A stretch of DNA of 64,000 bases from Bryobacterales bacterium (GTDB lineage Bacteria; Acidobacteriota; Terriglobia; Bryobacterales; UBA6623): positions 25,165 through 89,164 of the forward strand of contig JAPPMG010000086.1 in NCBI GenBank assembly GCA_028819215.1, read 5' to 3'. Positions 44,747 through 50,699 of the stretch are shown piece after piece. The position numbers and the translations under genes were made by a program. The notes under the pieces are model-generated. The model was not told the DNA's origin. It saw nothing but the letters and a program-made list of their open reading frames with translations, and did not search any database. Position 1 is the first letter of the stretch. Every line of letters starts with the position of its first letter.

Positions 44747-45580
44747 TCAGGTTCGCGCTCGCGTCGCAACGACGCGATCGATGCCGGCCAGATCAGGCAG
44801 GAAGTCCGGAGGCTGCCAGTGGGATCTGTCGAAGAGCGCCGCCACCGCGTCTTTGGTGCCGAACCCGATCTCAGCCAGCAGCCAGCCGCCGGGCTTGAGG
44901 ACGCGGCGGGCGTCAGAGGCGAGCCGCCGGATGACTCCTAGTCCGTCCTCTCCCCCGAAGAGCGCGACGGGCGGCTCATGCCGTAGCTCGGCTTGCAGGC
45001 CCGGGGCATCCCTGAGCGGCACGTAGGGCGGGTTCGAGACGAGCACGTCGACTTGGCTGGCTCCTATCGCACCGGTCACGTCGCCCAAGAAGAACTGGAC
45101 GCTAGCGTTGAGCCTTGCTGCGTTGGACTTGGCGATCCTCGTCGCTGCCGGGGAGATGTCACTCGCCAAGACCGTTGCGCCGGGAGCGTGCTTGGCGAGG
45201 CTGACGGCGATTGCGCCAGATCCCGTGCCAACATCCAGCACGAGGTCTCCCCGACGTATGCGTTGGAGTGCGGCTTCCACCACGTGCTCTGTCTCTGGCC
45301 GCGGGATCAATACATCGGGATTCACGTGGAAATCAAACCCGTAGAACTCCTGTAGCTCCCGGATGTACTGCATCGGAACGCCCTCGCAGCGCCTCCGCAC
45401 CGCCTCTTCGTAGCGCTCACGGAGGCTGTGATCGATCTCTTCGTTGGAATGCGCTACCAGCCAGGCTTGATCCCGGTCGAGGAGATCGGCCAACAGCACC
45501 CGAGCCGTTAGGTCTGGCGCGTGAACCTGTCGTGCCCGCAGACGCTGCGCCGCTCTACGTAGTGTGGTTGCGATGCCCAT
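44747..45580 (-). CDS. prmC: Peptide chain release factor N5-glutamine methyltransferase
   Basis: 277 residues. It methylates the GGQ glutamine of release factors RF1 and RF2 with SAM. The SAM motif is VLDVGTGSGAIAVSLAKH and the NPPY catalytic motif is VLVSNPPYVPL. The N-terminal helical domain has ARVLLADLLDRDQAWLVAHSNE and YIRELQEFYGFDFHVNPDVLIPRPETE. ATG 45580 gives the standard N-terminus. Unusually, this start lies inside the decayed vapC frame, so the deletion that truncated the toxin gene ends at prmC. No prfA is adjacent. Confidence 0.95.
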   Translation of the reverse strand: MGIATTLRRAAQRLRARQVHAPDLTARVLLADLLDRDQAWLVAHSNEEIDHSLRERYEEAVRRRCEGVPMQYIRELQEFYGFDFHVNPDVLIPRPETEHVVEAALQRIRRGDLVLDVGTGSGAIAVSLAKHAPGATVLASDISPAATRIAKSNAARLNASVQFFLGDVTGAIGASQVDVLVSNPPYVPLRDAPGLQAELRHEPPVALFGGEDGLGVIRRLASDARRVLKPGGWLLAEIGFGTKDAVAALFDRSHWQPPDFLPDLAGIDRVVATRART

Positions 45581-45687
45581 CCAGTCTTAGCTCGCCAATC
45601 TCGGATCCAAAACCGGACCGCGTGATGATGAGCATGCTTCGTTCAATCCGGCGCGATCAAGACATTGACGTCAAGCAGCGCCCTCAC
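45571..45687 (-). pseudogene. vapC: Truncated VapC PIN-domain toxin remnant
   Basis: From GTG 45687, overlapping the vapB TGA as GTGA, the frame reads VRALLDVNVLIAPD and stops at TGA 45645-45643. The same frame then continues as TKHAHHHAVRFWIRDWRAKTGWAS up to about 45571, which is again typical VapC N-terminal sequence (HAHH then a WI helix). Only about 38 codons of an expected ~140 remain, and the prmC coding sequence begins here. The first acidic residue (LLDVN) is kept, but the rest of the active site is gone. This is an older and more severe loss than the vapC at 28.5 kb. Confidence 0.75.
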
Positions 45688-45911
45688 AACCATTCACCGA
45701 GCGCCTTGTAAGCTTCGTCGCTGGTGATTGGCTTCGCGTCACGGGGTACGGCGAATACAGGCAAACCGTCACTCTCGACAGCTGCGCCCGTTGCATATTG
45801 GCCGCGCCGGGCGAGTTCCGACAGCGCGCGGCCAAGGCTGACTCCGTGTTTCTGAGCCAGCGCCCTAGCGATGGCCAGAATGTCGTCATCAATCGTCAGC
45901 GTTGTGCGCAT
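45684..45911 (-). CDS. vapB: VapB-type antitoxin (ribbon-helix-helix)
   Basis: 75 residues: RTTLTIDDDILAIARALAQKHGVSLGRALSELARRG is a CopG/VapB-like ribbon-helix-helix, and the C-terminal half (SDGLPVFAVPRDAKPITSDEAYKAL) is the toxin-binding tail. The stop overlaps the remnant vapC start as GTGA. The frame is intact. It is divergent from the relBE-type locus, about 300 bases away. Confidence 0.85.
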   Translation of the reverse strand: MRTTLTIDDDILAIARALAQKHGVSLGRALSELARRGQYATGAAVESDGLPVFAVPRDAKPITSDEAYKALGEWL

Positions 45912-46179
45912 AGTTGCATCGTACCGTCACAACATCACGACTGACACCTGCGACGGCCCGTGGACCCACCGACCAAAGAGAGCTGACTCAGGTTGTCCCG
46001 AAGCAACGCTTGAGGGTGGCGAGGACCTGCGGGTTCGTCGGAGCCTCGGGAGGCGTATGGCTCGGTCGGGTGATTCCCGAAGAGGCCGGGGCACGGCAGA
46101 ATGCCTCTCAGACCGCGTCGCGAAACCCTTGCATGAGGCCGACGCAGCCTGATCGTCTGGACCGACAAACGTGATACAG
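45912..46179. other. Divergent region between two antitoxin genes, no gene seen
   Basis: Together with the relB operator and leader (46180-46217), this is a 306-bp gap. Short ORFs in several frames show no family similarity. It contains the vapB promoter region. I see no perfect palindrome on the vapB side. Confidence 0.45.
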
Positions 46180-46195
46180 TGAATACAGGTATTCA
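46180..46195 (+). promoter_or_regulatory. Probable antitoxin operator (perfect palindrome)
   Basis: TGAATAC (46180-46186) and GTATTCA (46189-46195) form a perfect 7-bp inverted repeat with a 2-base centre, ending 22 bases before the antitoxin ATG. The distance equals that of the palindrome upstream of vapB at 29.2 kb. This is the expected autoregulatory site of the antitoxin dimer. Confidence 0.7.
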
Positions 46196-46217
46196 TGGAC
46201 CTTGGAGAGCGAGCGAA

Positions 46218-46445
46218 ATGCCAACTTCAATTCGACTTGCCCCTGAAACCGAGAAACGCCTTGATTTCTTGGCCTCTCAGACCGGGCGCACGAAGGCCTT
46301 CTACCTGCGCGAGATGATTGAGCGCAGCCTTGGAGGCATGGAGGACTACTATCTCGCGGCGGACGTGCTGGAGCGCCTTCGTCGAGGAGAAGAGAGAGTA
46401 TATTCCTCAACTGAAGTGAGAAATGTCCTTGGCTTGGACGATTGA
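46218..46445 (+). CDS. RelB/DinJ-type antitoxin (ribbon-helix-helix)
   Basis: 75 residues from ATG 46218: PTSIRLAPETEKRLDFLASQTGRTKAFYLREMIERSLGGMEDYYLAADVLERL. This is the standard short ribbon-helix-helix antitoxin with a C-terminal tail that wraps the toxin. The 46179 start is rejected because similarity begins at 46218. It overlaps the toxin gene by 23 bases. A palindrome lies 22 bases upstream. Confidence 0.88.
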   Translation: MPTSIRLAPETEKRLDFLASQTGRTKAFYLREMIERSLGGMEDYYLAADVLERLRRGEERVYSSTEVRNVLGLDD

Positions 46446-46695
46446 ATACACCGCCTCCGCCACGAACCAACTGCGCAAGCTTGACAAGCAGATAGCTCGG
46501 CGTATCGTCGACTACATGAACGGGCGAGTCGCCCGAGCGGGGCAGCCTCGGAACTTGGGTAGGGGCCTGTCCGGCCCGTTGGGGGAATTGTGGCGATATT
46601 GGGTGGGGGATTACTGTGTGATCTGCGACATTCAGGACCATGCTTCGCGGGTCTTGGTCGTGAAGATTGGCAGGCGCGACAAGGTAAATCAGTGA
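46423..46695 (+). CDS. RelE/ParE-superfamily toxin with substituted catalytic residues
   Basis: 90 residues of the RelE fold: WTIEYTASATNQLRKLDKQIARRIVDYM, then GPLGELWRYWVGDYCVICDI and VLVVKIGRRDKVNQ. In active relatives the strand reads RYRVGDYR. Here the DYR arginine (E. coli RelE Arg61) is Cys (TGT) and the upstream Arg is Trp (TGG); both fit C-to-T changes. The C-terminal Tyr (Tyr87, usually in EVY) is Asn. The Arg81 position is kept (IGRR). The frame is intact, but mRNA-cleaving activity is doubtful. Alignment was by eye. It overlaps the antitoxin gene by 23 bases. Confidence 0.85.
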   Translation: MSLAWTIEYTASATNQLRKLDKQIARRIVDYMNGRVARAGQPRNLGRGLSGPLGELWRYWVGDYCVICDIQDHASRVLVVKIGRRDKVNQ

Positions 46696-46958
46696 ATCGG
46701 CCATGTGGATGCAGCAGGATTATTTGCTTCCGCGGATTGCGTTGTATGGCTTCCGTGCTCCGCCGCTCGCCTAGGGCGCACCAAGATCAGTCTGTGTTCA
46801 TGCGCATTGAATATGACCGATTCGCTATTGCCAGGCACAGTTTCTGAAATGCGGAGTCCGCAAAGGAACGCTGCAGCCGGGACGAGGGCGCTTGTCCCTA
46901 TCCCTGAACCTGCCGACGGCCGAGCGATCATGCGCGCGTCCCGCCCCGCTGCGACGCC

Positions 46959-48830
46959 CTAGCCAAAGACCCTATACGCCGCGAATCCTGTCGAGTACGC
47001 CAGCGCCAGCATGTAGCCGAATTGTATCGCCGGCCACTTCCAGCCGCCGGTCTCGCGGCGGACGATAGCCACGGTTGACATGCACTGCATCGCGAAGGCG
47101 AAGTACATCAACAGCGCGATAGCGCCCCCGAATGACAGCTCGGCCTGCAGGGCCTGCTGCAGGGCAGGGGAACCCTCGTCGGCTTCCATGCCATAGATCG
47201 TTCCCAGCGTGCCGACGATGACCTCGCGAGCGGCCAGCGAGGTGATCAGGCCGATGCCGATCTTCCAATTCAGGCCAAGCGGTTCCACCAGCGGTTCAAT
47301 GGTCCTGCCAATCGACCCTGCTAGGCTCTCCCCGATCGGCGGCGGTTCGCCATCTTGGTACGGCACGCTGGCCAAGAACCACAGCACGATCGTGGTGACT
47401 AGGATCACGGTGCCGGCGCGGCGCAGGAAGATCTTCGAGCGGTCGATCAGGCGGAAGGCTAGCGAACGGATTGTTGGCCAGCGATACGCCGGCAGCTGCA
47501 GCACGAAGGGCGCGGGCTTGCTCCTCAGCACCATCGATTTGAGCAACCAAGCGGTGCCGCACGCCGCGATGAAGCCCGCCGCGTACAGTGCCAGAAGAAC
47601 GGCGGCGCGCGTGCCCAGGAACGGGCCGAGGAGCGGACGTTCGGGAATGAAGGCGGCGATCAGCAACGCGTACACCGGTAGCCGGGCGGAGCAGGTCGTG
47701 AGCGGGGCGACTAACAGTGTGGCCAGTCGGTCGCGTTGGTTCTCGATCGTGCGCGCGGCCATGACCGCCGGTATCGCGCAGGCATAGGACGACAGCAACG
47801 GGATGAACGAGCGTCCCTCAAGCCCGATCGCCCGCATGGACCTGTCAGCGATGACGGCCGCCCGCGCCAAGTAGCCGGAGTCCTCCAGCACCCCGATGAA
47901 CAAGAACAAGATCAAGATCTGCGGCAGGAACACCAATACCGAGCCGACGCCACCCCAAACGCCGTCGAGTAGCAGTCCCTTGAGCATCGAATCCGGCAGC
48001 AGTGCTCCGATCCATCCCGCGGACACGCCGATCGCGCTCTCGACAGCGTCCATGATTGGTACAGCCAGCGTGAAGATGCTTTGGAAGACCGCGATGACGA
48101 CCGCGAGAAAGATCATCGGACCGCCGACCGGGTGCAGGAAGATGCGGTCCAGCCGACGGCCCCAGAGCGAGGGCTCGGGCGCGTGATAGCTGCTCTGGGC
48201 TGCAACGGAGTGCGCCCATTTCCTCTCGCCGGGAATGTTGTTGATCACCGGCAGCTCGACCTTGTGCGCGGGAGCGAGGCTGCCCTGCAAGAACCGGACC
48301 ACCTCTCTCATGCCGGTGCCCGTCACGGCGCTGGCCAAGACCACCGGAACGCCGATCTGTGCCGAGACGGCTTCGGTATCGACACTGCCTCCGCGCGCCT
48401 CGAGCTCGTCGGCCATGTTGAGCACCACCAAGGTGGGCAGGCCTAGGCCGAGGATTCCCGGCACCATGCGCAAATGGGCCTGCAGGTTAGTCGAATCCAA
48501 CAGTAGGATTGCCGCCGCGGGACGCGGCAGCGTAGCGCTACGGCCGCGCAGAATTTCGACGCAGATGCGCTCGTCCTCCGAGCGCGGGTGCATGCCGACA
48601 ATGCCCGGCAGGTCGATTAGGTCGACCTGCCCTCCGTCTTCCAGCCTGAGGCTACCGATGCGCTTCTCGACGGTAATTCCGGGATAGTTCGCGACCTTCT
48701 GGCGTAGGCCAGTGAGGCGGTTGAAGAAACTGGACTTGCCCACGTTGGGCGGGCCGCAGATGGCAACCGCCCGGTTCTTGGCAGGCAAGCTGTGCTGTGT
48801 CTCGGTCCGGGGCTCAACCGCTGTCGGCAT
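46959..48830 (-). CDS. feoB: Ferrous iron transporter FeoB
   Basis: 623 residues. It imports Fe2+ across the inner membrane using an N-terminal GTPase. G1 is GPPNVGKSSFFNRL (about residues 26-38), G3 DLPGIVGM, G4 NMAD. The C-terminal membrane core has about eight helices, with gate motifs SYACAIPAVMAARTI, APLTTCSARLPVYALLIAAF and AAREVIVGTLGTIYG. It overlaps feoA by 17 bases, the usual feoAB coupling. No feoC is seen; the downstream gap to relE is 263 bases. Confidence 0.96.
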   Translation of the reverse strand: MPTAVEPRTETQHSLPAKNRAVAICGPPNVGKSSFFNRLTGLRQKVANYPGITVEKRIGSLRLEDGGQVDLIDLPGIVGMHPRSEDERICVEILRGRSATLPRPAAAILLLDSTNLQAHLRMVPGILGLGLPTLVVLNMADELEARGGSVDTEAVSAQIGVPVVLASAVTGTGMREVVRFLQGSLAPAHKVELPVINNIPGERKWAHSVAAQSSYHAPEPSLWGRRLDRIFLHPVGGPMIFLAVVIAVFQSIFTLAVPIMDAVESAIGVSAGWIGALLPDSMLKGLLLDGVWGGVGSVLVFLPQILILFLFIGVLEDSGYLARAAVIADRSMRAIGLEGRSFIPLLSSYACAIPAVMAARTIENQRDRLATLLVAPLTTCSARLPVYALLIAAFIPERPLLGPFLGTRAAVLLALYAAGFIAACGTAWLLKSMVLRSKPAPFVLQLPAYRWPTIRSLAFRLIDRSKIFLRRAGTVILVTTIVLWFLASVPYQDGEPPPIGESLAGSIGRTIEPLVEPLGLNWKIGIGLITSLAAREVIVGTLGTIYGMEADEGSPALQQALQAELSFGGAIALLMYFAFAMQCMSTVAIVRRETGGWKWPAIQFGYMLALAYSTGFAAYRVFG

Positions 48831-49089
48831 CGGGGTTTCTCGCTGCGCTGCTTGGCTGGAGCGTGATCCGGGCCGCGGTATCCTTGCGCAAGGCGACCTG
48901 CGTGCCCTCGACCTGAAAGATGGCTAGGTCGCCCAGAGGCACCACGCGCTGGCACGACACCGAGGAGCCCGGAATGAAGCCCAGTTCCATCAGTCGAACG
49001 CGATCGGCTTCCTCGAAGTCGAGTGCTGCGATCACGGCGGTGACGCCGGGGGGCAGACGATCGAGGCTATCCGATTCCGTACTAGGCAT
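48814..49089 (-). CDS. feoA: Ferrous iron transport protein A
   Basis: 91 residues from ATG 49089. It is an SH3-like FeoA domain: RLPPGVTAVIAALDFEEADRVRLMELGFIPGSSVSCQRVVPLGDLAIFQVEGTQVALRKDTA. It modulates FeoB. The frame is open to 49239, but the upper part overlaps the tnpB C-terminus and is rejected. A TATAAT box lies about 28 bases upstream (49117-49122). The gene is directly downstream of the tnpB element in the same direction. Confidence 0.92.
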   Translation of the reverse strand: MPSTESDSLDRLPPGVTAVIAALDFEEADRVRLMELGFIPGSSVSCQRVVPLGDLAIFQVEGTQVALRKDTAARITLQPSSAARNPDADSG

Positions 49090-49102
49090 CGCGGGCTCAT
49101 TG

Positions 49103-49112
49103 CCTATCGTAG
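49103..49112. repeat. 10-bp direct repeat, right copy
   Basis: CCTATCGTAG on the plus strand, identical to 50392-50401. It begins 14 bases before the feoA start (in minus orientation). See the element entry. Confidence 0.7.
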
Positions 49113-49116
49113 GGGG

Positions 49117-49122
49117 ATTATA
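49117..49122 (-). promoter_or_regulatory. Candidate -10 box for feoAB
   Basis: TATAAT on the minus strand, 27 bases upstream of the feoA ATG and 14 bases after the tnpB stop codon. No clear -35 hexamer is seen at 16-18 bp spacing, so the promoter may be weak or use an activator. It lies between tnpB and the inner 10-bp direct repeat, so it may have arrived with the element. Confidence 0.45.
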
Positions 49123-49135
49123 TCCGAGAGTACCG

Positions 49136-50359
49136 TCAGGCCGCCCTCGCATACGATTCTGGAGCGACGCACGGCCCGACGGCCCACGTTGACGCTCCGG
49201 CGGCAATAACCCCGGCCGCCAAAATGTTGATCGCGGCATTCACGTCGCGATCCTCCACCAGCCCGCAGGCGCGGCAACGGTATGTCTCCGCTGCTCGCGG
49301 GTTGTTCCGCGCGCCACACCTGCTGCAATCCTGTGAAGTGTACTTGGGATCCACCTCCATGTACTCTCGCCCAGCCCATTCTGCCTTCTGCTCGAGTTGT
49401 CTGCGTAGAAGCGACCAGTTCTGTGACAGTATCTCCCGGTTGAGCCCGGCCTTCGCCGCGACGTGCTTCCCCGGCTGTTCCTCTGTTCCTCGCGCTGAGC
49501 GCGTCATCTTCGCGACGTGCAGCCGCTCCACCGCGACCAGTCCGTGCTCGCGGATGATCTCGGTTGTAGCCCGATGGCAGGCGTTCCGCTCCCGCACGAA
49601 CTCCCGACGTTGGAAGCGCGCCAGCGCCCGCACTCGTTTCCGCCGCCTCTGGCTGCCCTTCCGGCAGCGTGCGACCGCGCGCTGCAGCCGGCGCTTGCGC
49701 CTCCAGTCACGGGTTGCCCGCTGGTAGCGCTTGCCGTTCGACAGCGTCATGCGCTTGCGCACGCCCAGATCGATCCCCACCGCCTTGACGCTGGCGGGCA
49801 GGGCTGCCCGTTTGACCGCATACACCAGCGAGGCTTCCCAGTGCCGCCCGCGCTTGGTCAGCCGGACCGCCTTCGCTATCCCAGCCGGCAACTCGCGCGA
49901 AGCGTGTAGCCGGATGCGCGGAAAGCCCTTCGCCTTGAGTTCGTAGTGGCTGCCCCGCGGCTTGACCGTGCCGCCACGAATCTGCGCCAAGTCGATCGTG
50001 ACGCAACGGCTGAGCGGCCGGAAGCGCGGAAACCCCGGGGCTTGGCCGGCCTTGACGCGCCGGAAGAACGACTGGAAGGCCTCGTCCAAGCGCTTCAGCA
50101 TGCCGCGCGCCGGACCTAGCGCGATCTCGCCCAGGCCCTGCTCGTTGCGAGCACGCAACCCCGTCAGCCACTTGTGCTGGTCGTACAGGCGCAGTGTCTC
50201 CTTGCGCTCGGCGTAGGCCGTCTTGCGCTCCTCCAGCGCCTGGTTGTACAGCCAGTTCAAGCGGACAAGGATGTTGTCCAGGTGCCGGTAGCCCGCTGGC
50301 GAGAGGGAGCACCGCACGGAATAGGTGGTATATTGGATCACCAGTTTGCATAATAGCAT
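49136..50359 (-). CDS. tnpB: TnpB, RNA-guided nuclease of IS200/IS605-group elements
   Basis: 407 residues, full length. The N-terminal helical domain (LYNQALEERKTAYAER...) is followed by a RuvC-like nuclease with D197 in VGIDLGV, E278 in LVAVERLHV and D372 in EDRDVNAAINI. A zinc ribbon uses C345/C348 and C362/C365. All catalytic residues are present, so it should be an active nuclease, unlike TldR-type domesticated repressors. TnpB cuts DNA using an omega RNA made from the element's right end, with a guide taken from the flanking DNA. Here the flank is the feoA 5' region. No tnpA is nearby. GC content matches the host, suggesting long residence. Confidence 0.93.
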   Translation of the reverse strand: MLLCKLVIQYTTYSVRCSLSPAGYRHLDNILVRLNWLYNQALEERKTAYAERKETLRLYDQHKWLTGLRARNEQGLGEIALGPARGMLKRLDEAFQSFFRRVKAGQAPGFPRFRPLSRCVTIDLAQIRGGTVKPRGSHYELKAKGFPRIRLHASRELPAGIAKAVRLTKRGRHWEASLVYAVKRAALPASVKAVGIDLGVRKRMTLSNGKRYQRATRDWRRKRRLQRAVARCRKGSQRRRKRVRALARFQRREFVRERNACHRATTEIIREHGLVAVERLHVAKMTRSARGTEEQPGKHVAAKAGLNREILSQNWSLLRRQLEQKAEWAGREYMEVDPKYTSQDCSRCGARNNPRAAETYRCRACGLVEDRDVNAAINILAAGVIAAGASTWAVGPCVAPESYARAA

Positions 50360-50699
50360 ATTTTTGAGCGTGTTATTTTCGTATATAATTCCCTATCGTA
50401 GCCGCAGCGCTGTCGGAGGTCGAAATGCCCTCGCGGGCCGCCGATCCCACGCAAGCCACGACCGAACAACAGCTATCGAACCGAAGATCCGCCCGTGGAT
50501 TCGCGCCGTGTAGCTGCGGGGCGAGTGGCACGCATCAGGTTGCGTCCGCTGCACTGTCTGGGCTTTCCCCTGTCTCGGTGCGGAACGTAGAGGCAGCTAC
50601 TCGGAGGCCCGATGGAGAGTAGTTGCCCCCATCCCGAAGTCGATCTCGGGCTCCCGCAGAACGGATGGAGGCGCGGACTTGCCCGATCGCAATTCGGTC
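50360..50699. other. Region upstream of tnpB, 340 bp
   Basis: It contains an AT-rich patch (50360-50395) and the left 10-bp direct repeat next to tnpB. The remaining 300 bases are GC-rich without a supported gene. The original feoAB promoter, before the insertion, may have lain here. Confidence 0.45.
50392..50401. repeat. 10-bp direct repeat, left copy
   Basis: CCTATCGTAG on the plus strand, identical to 49103-49112. It lies upstream of tnpB next to an AT-rich stretch (TATATAATTCC). Confidence 0.7.

Larger units (their letters stand above)
49103..50401 (-). mobile_element. IS200/IS605-group element with tnpB only (IS1341-like), flanked by a direct repeat
   Basis: A single intact tnpB with no tnpA. 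A perfect 10-bp sequence, CTACGATAGG on the minus strand, lies at 49103-49112 (right, 23 bases after the tnpB stop) and at 50392-50401 (left, 32 bases before its start). IS605-group elements normally do not duplicate their target, so the repeat may be coincidental, an unusual end structure, or a mark of the insertion site. The DNA just inside both repeats is AT-rich. The exact ends are not determined. The element sits at the start of feoAB. Confidence 0.65.

Noticed and set aside
49090..49239. Extended feoA start at 49239
   Set aside because: It would overlap the C-terminal coding region of tnpB and the extra residues are unlike FeoA.
49136..50359. tnpB as a domesticated, nuclease-dead repressor (TldR type)
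   Set aside because: All three RuvC acidic residues and the zinc ribbon are present, so a normal TnpB is the simpler call.
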